Shown here: positions 25,639-34,213 of the stretch, in pieces
How positions within the stretch are numbered: position 1 is the first letter of the stretch
Layout: the number at the start of each line of letters is the position of its first letter
Virus record (IMG/VR): IMGVR_UViG_3300019776_000299
Span: 1-61,373 of that record
DNA from: a virus
Strand: one strand, 5' to 3'
Length of the DNA stretch: 61,373 nucleotides
Notes under the pieces: model-generated
The model's database searches: none
What the model saw: the letters and a program-made list of their open reading frames with translations, nothing else
What the model was told of the DNA's origin: nothing
Made by a program: the position numbers and the translations under genes

Positions 25639-27192
25639 TTAGTTAAGGACCGCCGGGACGCGATATGCAGTGCCCGTGCTGTCGTACAGGACAAGGTAGC
25701 CAGTGGCCGTGGGGGCACCAGCGGTGTAAGCGGTATCGGTGGTCAGCTTGCCCTGCACAGGAGCGAAGGCGCTGTCATCCGCGAGGCGGGCTTGCAGCGT
25801 GGTGCTGGACCGCTTGAGGGCGGGGAAGCTGGAGGTGGTGCCGCCAAAACCAAGCGTTACATCGCCAGTTCCCCAGCGGCCAATGGTCAGAATGCCAACA
25901 CCAGTTGCCTGCAACTCAGCACGATTTGCGGCGGCAGAGCCAAAGTAAACACCGCCATTCCCGTTTAGAGCAGCGGCTGCTGTCTGGAAATATAAACCAG
26001 CAGTAACTGTTCCGCCGAACACGCCATTTGTTCCAACGTAAATACTACGCGGCCTGCTCGCGCCGGATGCGCCGATATCTTGGGCATTGTCTGCGTTGAA
26101 AAGCACGGGAACATGGAATGTAAACGAAGTAGTTTGCGTGTTACCGTAGTCAAATCTAGTGACACCGTCCGTCTGAAAGACAAGACGCTTTGTGACTGAC
26201 ACACCGCTACCGTTGCCCGTGACGTTTATTCCAAGCCTTCCATCCAGACCAGCCATTTCAAACTCAGACCAGACGCCGTTGGACGCATCAGTGTAAGTAT
26301 CGTACACCCGGAACCTCTGCGCGTTCGCCCCGTTCCGCAGCGCGAGGGTGTTGGCGGCGTCGCGGGTAATAATGGTATCGACCGTGCCAACTGTAGGATC
26401 AGCGAAGCCAAGTTGAGGCGCAGTGCCCGCAGAGCTACCGCCACTCAGCGATGCACCGAGCTTTGCGTCCGCATACGCCACAAAGCTGCTAACGCTGCCG
26501 CCGCCACGGTTTAACCCAAGCACACCCCCAGCCCACATTCCGATTTGGTTGATGGCACTTGGCTGCGCGTTGGTGATTATCGTCCCGTCAGGGAACACAA
26601 GGTTTCGTGCGCTATTAATCGTCAGCGCCGTAGCCAGCGCATTCTGCGCGCTGCCAGCGGTCCCAGCCGGGGCCACTTGGAAGATGATGCTTCCGCCCGC
26701 AGCGCTACCCGTTGAGCGCGAACCCGCGATTGTGAAATCAGCACCCGCGATGTTGGTGCCAGATGCCCACTGAACGCCAAGCGTCTGCGGAACGGGAGTT
26801 GCGCTATCGGCAGCGCCAAGGCGAAGGGAGGCGGTGTCACGGCGGCCAAGAAAAAGATCAATAGTGCCCGCCCAAGACGTACTAGATGCCCAGCGGATGC
26901 CTACCGCACTACCGAGAAGCAGGTTACCATTTAAAGCGCCATCATAGCCGCCAATGACGCCATTATCGGCATTGATGCGACCATTGGTGCTGAAGGCGTT
27001 CGTCCCGCTAGCCAGCGTGGATGTAATGGCACCCGTTTTGTCTACCTTGAACCTACTGCTCCCGCCCACCTGCAAGTCCATCAGCAGCGAGCCGGATGCG
27101 GAGGCGTTATCAACTACGTTGAATTTAAACGCCGTAAACGTGGTTCCAGAGTTGGCCCACGTTGCGAGGAGATTGTCGATTGTCTGAGGCAT
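25639..27192 (-). CDS. Tail fibre / beta-repeat fibre protein
   Basis: A 517-residue protein starting PQTIDNLLATWANSGTTFTA and FKFNVVDNASASGSLLMDL, typical of fibre proteins that wrap around a beta-helix or triple-beta shaft. It contains recurrent blocks such as GGSSRFKVDKTGAI, and a late NADNAQDIGASGASRPRSIY segment common in phage fibres. It is probably trimeric and receptor-facing. Confidence 0.75.
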   Translation of the reverse strand: MPQTIDNLLATWANSGTTFTAFKFNVVDNASASGSLLMDLQVGGSSRFKVDKTGAITSTLASGTNAFSTNGRINADNGVIGGYDGALNGNLLLGSAVGIRWASSTSWAGTIDLFLGRRDTASLRLGAADSATPVPQTLGVQWASGTNIAGADFTIAGSRSTGSAAGGSIIFQVAPAGTAGSAQNALATALTINSARNLVFPDGTIITNAQPSAINQIGMWAGGVLGLNRGGGSVSSFVAYADAKLGASLSGGSSAGTAPQLGFADPTVGTVDTIITRDAANTLALRNGANAQRFRVYDTYTDASNGVWSEFEMAGLDGRLGINVTGNGSGVSVTKRLVFQTDGVTRFDYGNTQTTSFTFHVPVLFNADNAQDIGASGASRPRSIYVGTNGVFGGTVTAGLYFQTAAAALNGNGGVYFGSAAANRAELQATGVGILTIGRWGTGDVTLGFGGTTSSFPALKRSSTTLQARLADDSAFAPVQGKLTTDTAYTAGAPTATGYLVLYDSTGTAYRVPAVLN

Positions 27193-27202
27193 CGTGGTGT
27201 CC

Positions 27203-29170
27203 TTACTGGTATTGCACAGTCATGTAAATTGGATCGCCATCTGCGGCGGTTATTTCAGTCACGCCATCGGCTGCGTAAACCGGATCTGTGTAAACATACG
27301 CCATGTCCTTGCCGAAGGTTTTGACTTCCATGTAGTCTTCAGTATTGGCGATCTCCGTGGCTGTCGCGGTGCGTCCGAGGACGATGAGGCCGTAGTCGCG
27401 GCCATAGAACCAGAAGCTGCTTCCGGCCCGTGCGCCGAGGTAGAGCGGGTAGTTGCCGAAGTTGCCAGCACTTGTGATGCTGTTTACTTCGGTGCCCGAT
27501 ACAGCGGAGCCATTGATGCGAGTTGAAACTGCCTCGCCAGCGGCGGGCAAACGGTTGTACAAAAGAGCCGACAATACGTTAGTTATTGGCGCTGCATAAG
27601 GCGTGTAGGTTTCGTATGCCCGGCCAGTTGTTGCCCGTATGTACGGCTGGTATGTCGTTGCGGCTGTTCCATCTGGAGCGGCAATATAAAACGCCCCTTG
27701 GTTTGCAGAGGCGTCCGCGCTTGTCTCAAGGAGAAGACCAAGCTGCGCGTCACTCAGCTTCCGCACCCCCGCGAACACGCTCATCGCTGCCGTGCTTGTG
27801 AAGTCGATGCTGGCCGTCTGCATCGTGGAGTTCGTCCCGTTGTAGCGGAGGTACAGCGGGAAGCCCGTGGTGTCGTAGTCCGTGGCGGTGGTTACGCGCT
27901 GATACGCGGGGAGGCCCACGCCATCGTTGGAGACGCGGAGGTCAAGAGCGGAAACGTATGAAGCATTTCCAGAAACACCCGCGAATGAGGGATTTCCAAA
28001 TGCAACCGTCATTCCAGAATATGTTGCGGCATTCGCATGGGCAACTGTTACAAAGCCAGATGTTGCACTAGTCGTGCCATTCACTGAAATCCGATACCAA
28101 CTGTCGCCAAGACTTGAGATGGAGCCGGAGACAAATGTCTGCGTGCTTCCGACGCTGGCAACATTGTTGTCAAGGTACGTCCCAGTATCAAGATCGAACA
28201 GCGCCGCGAACCAGCCGTTCCCGGTGCTATTGACAAAATTTATTGTTACGTAACGACGGTCTATCTTCCTGACGATGGCAGATACGGTCAGCGCCCCGGC
28301 GGGGACTGTAATGGCAGAAACACGCCCCACAAGATGTCGCCCGGTCGAGCTATCTTCTGACAGTTTGAAGATGGAGGTAACGCCAGAAGGAGGCGAAACG
28401 TCTACTGATGATGCGATGGTGCCGCCCAGAGACGCCCACACCGCATTTGTCAGCGTTTCACTGTACGTCAGCAGATTGTACCTTGCCGACAGCACGGGCC
28501 TGTTGATGTCCGTGGTCTGGAAGGCGTGGGAGCCGGGGAGTTCGCGGATTGAAATGCTTTCAACGACAATTGAGAATGCGGTGTCTGCTTGTAAACCGGC
28601 ATTCCCGTTTGCACTGCTGTTCAGAAGGCGAACCGTTGTGACGCCAGTTGTAAGAGGGGCGCTAGTCACTCCAAGGCCACCGTTGACCACCAGCCTCACG
28701 GTGCCGGTCACAGACACAACATTGACGGTCATCTCGTAGTATTTGCTTGTCGAAGCCGAGACGTTTTGAAAAAAGAATATGGCACCGCTTGCCGAAGACC
28801 AGTTTGCTCTTCCGCTCGACACAGTAAATGTTGAGCCGCCAGTCGCTGTCCACCCAGTCGTGCCGTTGCTGAAGTCGCCATTCGTGAACAACTCGCTGCC
28901 CAGCACCAGCCCCCGGCTCTTGTCCAGCCGCAGGCCCACGGGCTGCTCCACCGCCGTCACGGGCGTGGTGCCTGTGGCGTCTTGGAACATGGTGCTGAAA
29001 TCGGAACTATCGTACCAGACGCCGGGTGCGCCTGTGGCAAACAGTTCTAGCGGGCTAAATGACTGCGCAGCGTCCGCCAAAAGGCCCGGGGGAGTAGACA
29101 GAGCGGTTCCATATAGCAGCCCTGAGAAGCCGCCCCATAGACCTGTAGCCCCTGTGTAAAGCCCCGGCAT
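27203..29170 (-). CDS. Fibre protein with carbohydrate-binding and LamG-like domains
   Basis: A 655-residue protein. Residues 30-90 hold the anchor FATGAPGVWYDSSDFSTMFQ, then LRLDKSRGL. Residues 95-210 look like a carbohydrate-binding beta-sandwich (ELFTNGDFSNGTTGWTATGG). Residues 235-410 form a second sandwich with YNLLTYSETLTNAVWASLG. Residues 440-610 resemble a LamG/concanavalin-like domain (FPLYLRYNGTNSTMQTASID). These fit binding of host surface polysaccharide. Confidence 0.75.
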   Translation of the reverse strand: MPGLYTGATGLWGGFSGLLYGTALSTPPGLLADAAQSFSPLELFATGAPGVWYDSSDFSTMFQDATGTTPVTAVEQPVGLRLDKSRGLVLGSELFTNGDFSNGTTGWTATGGSTFTVSSGRANWSSASGAIFFFQNVSASTSKYYEMTVNVVSVTGTVRLVVNGGLGVTSAPLTTGVTTVRLLNSSANGNAGLQADTAFSIVVESISIRELPGSHAFQTTDINRPVLSARYNLLTYSETLTNAVWASLGGTIASSVDVSPPSGVTSIFKLSEDSSTGRHLVGRVSAITVPAGALTVSAIVRKIDRRYVTINFVNSTGNGWFAALFDLDTGTYLDNNVASVGSTQTFVSGSISSLGDSWYRISVNGTTSATSGFVTVAHANAATYSGMTVAFGNPSFAGVSGNASYVSALDLRVSNDGVGLPAYQRVTTATDYDTTGFPLYLRYNGTNSTMQTASIDFTSTAAMSVFAGVRKLSDAQLGLLLETSADASANQGAFYIAAPDGTAATTYQPYIRATTGRAYETYTPYAAPITNVLSALLYNRLPAAGEAVSTRINGSAVSGTEVNSITSAGNFGNYPLYLGARAGSSFWFYGRDYGLIVLGRTATATEIANTEDYMEVKTFGKDMAYVYTDPVYAADGVTEITAADGDPIYMTVQYQ

Positions 29171-29179
29171 ATCTTCTCC

Positions 29180-29833
29180 TTAGAGAGATACGTTGTTGTG
29201 CTGAACAAGCGTCATGGTCACAGAACCAGTGCCGCTATTCAGGGTGACACGCGCGTAGAGCGGAGCGTAGCCGTAGTTCCCCTGCCTTGTAACAGTGGCC
29301 GCCACAAGATTGGTGTCAGGGTGATCAACCCAGTTCACCGCCTGAGGGGCAACCGGGAGCGTATCGCTATTCGGATCATCCAACGTCTGCTGGACCGTGT
29401 AATTTACCGTGCCAGACACATCGCACTGGATCGCCACCTGAGGGAAGGCCCAGTTGTCAAGGCGGAGCCAGCGGGAAGAGGCAACGCCGCTAGTACCGAC
29501 CGTAATAGCACCCGCCGCAGCCGCGCTGATCGTGATGGAGGTAACTGTCTTGAAGTCCAGTGTAGACTGAACCGTAGTGGCATTCGGACCCACCAGAGTT
29601 TCAATCTGGGTCTTGCCGTTAGCTGCCGTACCAGTGACGGTAAACGTCTTGGTGCTTTCGTTGCCAGCGCACGTAATCAGAACGCGGCGGGCAGTGTCTA
29701 GAATGGCAACCCCGCCAGATACCAGCGCACCATTTAGCGTCAGGGCACCAGCACCGCCCGGGGTCTGTGAGAGGCAGATCGCATTAGCAGAAGCAGCGGT
29801 AAGCGGCCCAACAGTGGCATGAATAGGACGCAT
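29180..29833 (-). CDS. Beta-rich virion structural protein
   Basis: A 217-residue Thr/Ala/Val-rich protein of alternating strands with a conserved-looking core (RRVLITCAGNESTKTFTVTG, then KTVTSITISAAAAGAI). A C-terminal part contains VNYTVQQTLDDPNSD. Its composition and place between fibres and small basic proteins suggest a decoration or fibre-associated protein. No family name can be assigned. Confidence 0.65.
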   Translation of the reverse strand: MRPIHATVGPLTAASANAICLSQTPGGAGALTLNGALVSGGVAILDTARRVLITCAGNESTKTFTVTGTAANGKTQIETLVGPNATTVQSTLDFKTVTSITISAAAAGAITVGTSGVASSRWLRLDNWAFPQVAIQCDVSGTVNYTVQQTLDDPNSDTLPVAPQAVNWVDHPDTNLVAATVTRQGNYGYAPLYARVTLNSGTGSVTMTLVQHNNVSL

Positions 29834-29836
29834 GAG

Positions 29837-30004
29837 TTAGCCTTTCTTCTTGGAACGGGCGACTGCTATATTGTCTACAGCATTTGGATAAGGCCGTCCA
29901 GCAGCACGCGCCTTGGCTTTCGCCTGCTCAATCTGCTTCTTCTTCATTGGCTTGGACTTATGGTCAGACGGGAGCTTTTTGTCCCAAATAGGCTTCATGG
30001 GCAT
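29837..30004 (-). CDS. 55-residue basic protein (GRPYPNxVDN family)
   Basis: A short gene overlapping the end of the next upstream gene by 10 bases. The ATG at 30004 follows AGGAAGTGGAA, and an in-frame ATG two codons later is the alternative. The Lys-rich product contains KPIWDKKLPSDHKSK, QIEQAKAKARAAGRPYPNAV and VARSKKKG. This pattern recurs in small phage proteins of virion gene blocks. It could bind DNA inside the head or a virion partner. Confidence 0.7.
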   Translation of the reverse strand: MPMKPIWDKKLPSDHKSKPMKKKQIEQAKAKARAAGRPYPNAVDNIAVARSKKKG

Positions 30005-30237
30005 TTCCACTTCCTGAGAGCCAGCGCCTTGCGCGTGGGCTTGCCATTTTCGTCCTTCATGGGACCGGGCATCCCGCCCATCCTAGCGCAGAAGCTGTTC
30101 TTGCGCGGCCCGCCTTCAGGCTGCGGCGGCTTCAGGTTCATGCCTTCACGCTTCGCGCTGGCGCGGCCCTTGGCGTTCAATCCGCCAGTTTCGCTTTTAC
30201 CCTCTTTACGCTGCCATGCGGGAGACTTGGCCATCAT
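29995..30237 (-). CDS. DUF6321-like small basic protein
   Basis: An 80-residue protein with the family signature SPAWQRKEGKSETGGLNAKG, RASAKREG, then RKNSFCARMGGMPG and the end KALALRKWKCP. The family is frequent in phages and its function is unknown. It is basic, with two Cys. TTTAGGAGAAC precedes two adjacent ATGs. Confidence 0.8.
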   Translation of the reverse strand: MMAKSPAWQRKEGKSETGGLNAKGRASAKREGMNLKPPQPEGGPRKNSFCARMGGMPGPMKDENGKPTRKALALRKWKCP

Positions 30238-30245
30238 GTTCTCCT

Positions 30246-30279
30246 AAAGAAAAGGGCAGGGTTGACGAAGCCCTGCCCT
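30246..30279 (-). terminator. Strong intrinsic terminator
   Basis: Read leftward, a perfect 9-bp stem AGGGCAGGG/CCCTGCCCT with a 9-base loop, followed by TTTTCTTT. It lies between the 80-residue SGG protein gene and the DUF6321-like gene and should separate or attenuate the two parts of the late transcript. Confidence 0.85.
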
Positions 30280-30344
30280 CACCAGCCCCCACCATAGAGG
30301 CTTATTCCGGGCGCAGTCGGGGAGGTCGCCCACGCCCGAAACCG

Positions 30345-30587
30345 TTAGCCGCGCGGCTTCTGGCCTTCGCCCTGAGCAGCCGTCCAGTCAGACGAACACA
30401 TGCCGCCAGACTTGCGGGCCTTGCGATCACCGCGCATTGCGGCCATCTTGCCCTTCATCTTGCCCATGTCCTTCATGGCCTTGCCGCCAGACTTCCGCAT
30501 CTTGCGGGCAGCCGCGACAACGTCCTTGTTACCGGAAACCAGTTCCGGCGTATTCTTCTTCGGGGCAACGCCCTTCATCTTTTCCAT
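30345..30587 (-). CDS. Small basic protein with RKSGG hinge motifs
   Basis: An 80-residue, very Lys/Arg/Met-rich protein. Two copies of the hinge RKSGG occur (RKMRKSGGKAMKDMG and RKARKSGGMCSSDW). It probably lacks a stable core. Similar glycine hinges occur in at least six virion-region proteins of this genome. A role inside the capsid, perhaps contacting DNA, is plausible but unproven. Confidence 0.65.
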   Translation of the reverse strand: MEKMKGVAPKKNTPELVSGNKDVVAAARKMRKSGGKAMKDMGKMKGKMAAMRGDRKARKSGGMCSSDWTAAQGEGQKPRG

Positions 30588-30609
30588 GCTCTTGGCTCCT
30601 TACGCCGGA

Positions 30610-31080
30610 TTAGTTGTTAGACTGGATGTAGGTAACGACAAGGTTGCCAACGCCAGCACCTGTGCCGTTAGAAAGGGCGTAGATGGCAACATCAGATGTT
30701 CCGACATTGATCCACTTTCCGGTCCTTGTGGCGTCAGTACCGGGAGTCAATGCCAAAACACCGATTGCCGATACTGCTGTTGCAGCAACCAGTTCATTGG
30801 CGGTCACAGAAGTACCAAGGCTCAAAGTATTAGAGCCTGTACTCCATGCAGTAGTGGCAAACACCTTGATGTCAACGATCTGGCTGTTAGCCGGGATCAC
30901 GATGCCCGTAAGGGTGGCAGCAGTTGTGCCCGCCTGAGTGATGGCAACTTCCTGCGAAAGGACAACGTCACCAACATTCTTGACGTTGCGCCCGACAGTC
31001 GTGCCGCTGGTGTTCTGGATAGGACCCGCTTTAATCGGGCCACTGAAGTGCGTTTTTCCCACCGGGAACTCCTTGCACAT
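30610..31080 (-). CDS. Beta-rich structural protein, possible capsid decoration
   Basis: A 156-residue Thr/Val/Ala-rich protein. After a short start (EFPVGKTHFSGPIKAGP) it alternates strands with GTDATRTGKWINVGTSDVAI and ends LVVTYIQSNN. This pattern is common in capsid decoration proteins located near the capsid gene, here two genes downstream. Role inferred from composition and position. Confidence 0.65.
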   Translation of the reverse strand: MCKEFPVGKTHFSGPIKAGPIQNTSGTTVGRNVKNVGDVVLSQEVAITQAGTTAATLTGIVIPANSQIVDIKVFATTAWSTGSNTLSLGTSVTANELVAATAVSAIGVLALTPGTDATRTGKWINVGTSDVAIYALSNGTGAGVGNLVVTYIQSNN

Positions 31081-31163
31081 GCACTGTACCGTCTGTGCAA
31101 AGTCCGCTGGTCCGGTCGGTACAGTAGGTTAAAACCAGAAAAGGAGACGGGGTTAGCCGCCAA

Positions 31164-31838
31164 CTAATTGGTATCAGTAATGCTGTGCTTGCGCAAGTAG
31201 TCAATCGCGTTGCTTATCACGTTAACATCCTCGCCAAACAATCCGACAGCCTGATTGCACCGGGCGCAGAGAAGGCCGCGTATCTTTTCACTGTCATGGC
31301 AATGATCGACAGCAAGCGGCTTGATCTTGCCGTTAACAACGCTTGTTTCAGGCTTGAAGCAAATAGCGCACACGCCGTTCTGAGCCAGCAGCATTTCCTG
31401 ATATTTAGCAAGGTCAATGCCGTAATGGCGTTTAAGCCCATAGTGGCGCTGAGCTTCGGCAGACATTTTGTATTTTTTCCTGCCTTCTGAAAACACTTTT
31501 ATGGCCTTAAACTTACCCTCACGAAGGTTGGACAGCTTCAGGTTTTCAGGGTTTCCGTCATCAAAAAGAACATTGAATTTGGGCCATTTTTTATATGTCA
31601 AAAGCCAAGCGGCCCGGGCAGCGGGAAATTCATGATTATCAAGGCGGATGTAAAGATAGCGCGTTTGCTTGCCAGTCTTAACGCTTGCGCGGCCACCCTT
31701 GAGACAGCCAGCAACTGTTCCAGCTTTCACGTTTTTGGAAATATCTATCTTCCAAGTAAGCGCGCCAGTATCAGGGTTGTAATCCAAAACCTCAGAAACA
31801 CGCTCATAGGTAAGTTCGTTGGGTTTTACAAAAGCCAT
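31164..31838 (-). CDS. Homing-type endonuclease: degenerate HNH_3 domain fused to endonuclease VII-like domain
   Basis: The ATG at 31838 follows GGAGGCCCTG. The product is 224 residues. Residues 10-110 have the HNH_3 layout (NPDTGALTWK, then ARAAWLLTYKKWPK, then NPENLKLSNLR), but the usual AHRLAW and IDHxNGD positions read AARAAW and VLFDDGN, so the catalytic His residues are lost. Residues 145-220 are an intact endonuclease VII domain (GVCAICFKPE, LAVDHCHDSEK, RGLLCARCNQAVG). It is A/T-rich and interrupts the capsid gene block, as a mobile gene would. Confidence 0.85.
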   Translation of the reverse strand: MAFVKPNELTYERVSEVLDYNPDTGALTWKIDISKNVKAGTVAGCLKGGRASVKTGKQTRYLYIRLDNHEFPAARAAWLLTYKKWPKFNVLFDDGNPENLKLSNLREGKFKAIKVFSEGRKKYKMSAEAQRHYGLKRHYGIDLAKYQEMLLAQNGVCAICFKPETSVVNGKIKPLAVDHCHDSEKIRGLLCARCNQAVGLFGEDVNVISNAIDYLRKHSITDTN

Positions 31839-31935
31839 CAGGGCCTCCATTTTGTTGCATCAGAGAGTGTACCCTCTTTTGCAATGAATGGAAGCCCTGA
31901 CTGTACCCTTTGTGGATAAGCGCCTAACCTATTGG

Positions 31936-32847
31936 TTAGGTTGGCAGCGAACCCCAAATCGACCTAAAGTTGTAGTACCCAAAGCTGTAGCGCTCGTACC
32001 CTTTAACCAAGAGGTTGTCAGTAACGAAATCTACCTGCATATCCGTCTCAAACTTGACGCGCTCCATGTAGGAGAGGCCGTCAATGTTCGTGAGCAGGAA
32101 CCAAGCAGTAGCGGACGTGAGGAAGTCATTGGTCATGTAGCCTTCAGGCAGGCCGCCCGAAGTGCTGATGATCGCATTGACATCGTTGTCAGCCGTGCCG
32201 GGGCGCAGTTCCGACTTCGTGAGGCGGATCGCAACGGGCTCAAGCTGCGGGGGAACCAGCAGCTTACGGGCGCGGGCGAAGACCTTGAGGCCAGCCTGAT
32301 CCTTGAAGTTGGTACGGATGGCGATCATGCCAGCAAGCAGGGTGGCCTCATTGAGTTCCACGTCTGTTGCGGGGCGGTTCGCAACCGTGCCGCCATCAAT
32401 CGGATGGTCGGTGGCAATCAGGGCCTTACCGTCACCGCCCACGGAGGCGTTATAGGTCGTAGCCGTGTTGATGACGTTAGCGCCGTAGATTTCCTTCGTC
32501 TGATTGAAGCTCTCAATCAGGCCAAGGTTAGAGGGCTGGAACTGGGTCTTGTACAGGTTATCGTCAATCGCCTTGCGGGTGATTGCGTAGCCCAGAGCGA
32601 TTTCCGTGTGTTCCTGATTGTAGACATAACGCTCACCAGCGCCGTTGTCGAAAGCGGTCTGGCCGCCTTCGGTCTTAAGCTGGGCAAGGCCGAGGTAACG
32701 CATTTCAGCGGTACGCTCAAGGGCCATGCGGCTTTCGTGCTTGGTGAAGATTTTGTCGTACTGAGACGGAATTTGCTCGTACTTGCCTTCGATCCCACGG
32801 AGGCCGGGGAGGAGAAGGTCCTTGATGGCACTAAGATTAACAGCCAT
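31936..32847 (-). CDS. Major capsid protein (Mu gpT-like)
   Basis: A 303-residue protein starting VNLSAIKDLLLPGLRGIEGK. Features of the Mu gpT-like HK97-fold group include YAITRKAIDDNLYK, VGGDGKALIATDHPIDGG, FKDQAGLKVFARARKLLVPP and the end GYYNFRSIW. No long N-terminal delta domain is present, consistent with the separate scaffold gene upstream. A CCTAACC/GGTTAGG stem overlaps its stop. Its promoter is placed at 33545-33573. Confidence 0.85.
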   Translation of the reverse strand: MAVNLSAIKDLLLPGLRGIEGKYEQIPSQYDKIFTKHESRMALERTAEMRYLGLAQLKTEGGQTAFDNGAGERYVYNQEHTEIALGYAITRKAIDDNLYKTQFQPSNLGLIESFNQTKEIYGANVINTATTYNASVGGDGKALIATDHPIDGGTVANRPATDVELNEATLLAGMIAIRTNFKDQAGLKVFARARKLLVPPQLEPVAIRLTKSELRPGTADNDVNAIISTSGGLPEGYMTNDFLTSATAWFLLTNIDGLSYMERVKFETDMQVDFVTDNLLVKGYERYSFGYYNFRSIWGSLPT

Positions 32848-32862
32848 TGGTCAATGCTCCTC

Positions 32863-33450
32863 TTAGATGCCAGTCGGGCCAGCGCCGTTGTTGCGGCTGG
32901 TGACATTGTTGAAGCCGACAATGATCTGATTGTAAGCAGACGAAATGTCGGTCCCGTTGGCACCGGGCGGGTCCTGAATGAACCCAATGATGCGGAAAGG
33001 AAGGGTGGCGGTGACGGCGGGGCTTTCCACGAAGGCACCAGAGATGCCAGTGGAAGCGTTGCCAGTGCCAAGGTTGAACTGGATGTTCAGACCCATGTCA
33101 GCAAGACCAATGGCGGTGCCGCCAGCCTGCACGACAAACTGAGCATTCGGGGCGTCAATGATATACGCCTCGACATCAGCGGCAGCGTCAGAACCCGGCC
33201 AATAGTTAGACCAGACAGTGCGCTTCTGCGAAGTCGAGAGGTACTTGCAGCCAGCAAAAATGCCAGAAATCTGAGCGGTTCCAGCCGTGGCGCGGGCAAT
33301 GTAGCCCGTGGCAAGGTTGCTGACGGGGTCACCAAAGTAAATCGCAGTCGTGTTGTCAGACTTCACCAGACGAACGGAAAGTTCGTAGGTCGGGTCCGCA
33401 CCCATGCCACGATAAACCCTGAAGCCAAAGGGAGCGTTTGTATTCGGCAT
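32863..33450 (-). CDS. Head decoration / capsid-associated protein
   Basis: A 195-residue protein of a common phage head family: start NAPFGFRVYRGMG, a strand with AIYFGDPVSNLATGYIARA, then GIFAGCKYLSTSQKRTVWSN and YWPGSDAAADVEAYIID. It lies directly before the capsid gene, 15 bases apart, so the two are co-expressed in quantity. AGGAGAACCGGG precedes its ATG. Confidence 0.75.
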   Translation of the reverse strand: MPNTNAPFGFRVYRGMGADPTYELSVRLVKSDNTTAIYFGDPVSNLATGYIARATAGTAQISGIFAGCKYLSTSQKRTVWSNYWPGSDAAADVEAYIIDAPNAQFVVQAGGTAIGLADMGLNIQFNLGTGNASTGISGAFVESPAVTATLPFRIIGFIQDPPGANGTDISSAYNQIIVGFNNVTSRNNGAGPTGI

Positions 33451-33544
33451 CCCGGTTCTCCTAAGGGACGATCATATCAAGGTAAGCACCGGGCCACCGC
33501 ATGATCAAACAAAGGTTAATCCTTCGCCGGGAAGGAATGAGATG

Positions 33545-33573
33545 TTTATATGCTGTAAATGGAACCTTGACAA
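33545..33573 (-). promoter_or_regulatory. Leftward late promoter of the capsid genes
   Basis: Read leftward: -35 TTGTCA (33568-33573), 17 bases, -10 TATAAA (33545-33550), an excellent sigma-70 match about 95 bases before the decoration-protein start. It lies just downstream of a strong terminator, so the decoration and capsid genes have their own transcript. Confidence 0.75.
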
Positions 33574-33578
33574 TAGAC

Positions 33579-33610
33579 AAAAACAACCCCGCTAAGTTAA
33601 TAGCGGGGTT
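33579..33610 (-). terminator. Strong intrinsic terminator after the scaffold operon
   Basis: Read leftward, AACCCCGCTA/TAGCGGGGTT form a perfect 10-bp stem with a 6-base loop, followed by GTTTTTG. It ends the transcript carrying the GroES-like, scaffold and 190-residue genes and is followed within 6 bases by the capsid promoter. Confidence 0.85.
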
Positions 33611-33640
33611 GCTCGACAGGCAGAAAGCTGACGCCCCTGC

Positions 33641-34213
33641 TTACTCCGTGGCAATTTTTATAGCCTCGAAAGACTTCTTGATGGACGGGCGAACGCGCGG
33701 GTCATCGCGCTCAAAGGTCCCATCCGGGGCCTGATTAAGCTGGGCCTCCTTTGCGCGGACCTGAAGGCGTGCGCTCTTCAGGTTTGTATTGTGCGCGTCA
33801 TCCGTGAGGACCTTCGGACGCTCCATCAGGATCATTCCGTCACGCTCAATTGTCTGCCAGTTGCCCTTGGGCATCATTTCCGGGTGGCGAGACGCCGGGA
33901 CAGGCTCCCAGCCCTTGCGCGCAAGCTCGACCTCATGCGCCGGGTCTTCCTTGCCCCAGATGGTCTTGCGCTTCCATTCGTAAGACCAGCCGTCAGGGAT
34001 GGTTGCCGGGTTGATGTAGAAGCGGTCAGCGCCATCCGAATTGTCATTGACCAAATGCTTGCGGATTTCAGCAGCCCTGCGTTCAGCGCGGGCGCGCGGG
34101 TCTTCCTCACGCGGGGTGGCGCGCATCTCATCGCGCACTTCCTCTGAGAAATTGGGCCGCATTTCCTTCGGGATACGCCCGGGACTGCGCTTCACTGTGT
34201 TTTCTTCAGACAT
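33641..34213 (-). CDS. Conserved phage head-region protein (DGWSYEWKR family)
   Basis: A 190-residue protein with the widespread blocks DPRARAERRAAEIRKHL, IPDGWSYEWKRKTIWGKEDP, WEPVPASRHPEMMPKG, ERDGMILMERP and LNQAPDGTFERDDPRV. It is usually found next to scaffold and capsid genes and has no established function. It is charged and may be an assembly co-factor. Its start overlaps the scaffold stop. Confidence 0.75.
   Translation of the reverse strand: MSEENTVKRSPGRIPKEMRPNFSEEVRDEMRATPREEDPRARAERRAAEIRKHLVNDNSDGADRFYINPATIPDGWSYEWKRKTIWGKEDPAHEVELARKGWEPVPASRHPEMMPKGNWQTIERDGMILMERPKVLTDDAHNTNLKSARLQVRAKEAQLNQAPDGTFERDDPRVRPSIKKSFEAIKIATE

Noticed and set aside
31888-33504. A 538-codon open frame on the plus strand
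   Set aside because: It lies antisense to the capsid and decoration genes, whose products match known families. Its composition follows their codon structure and it has no ribosome site or family signature.
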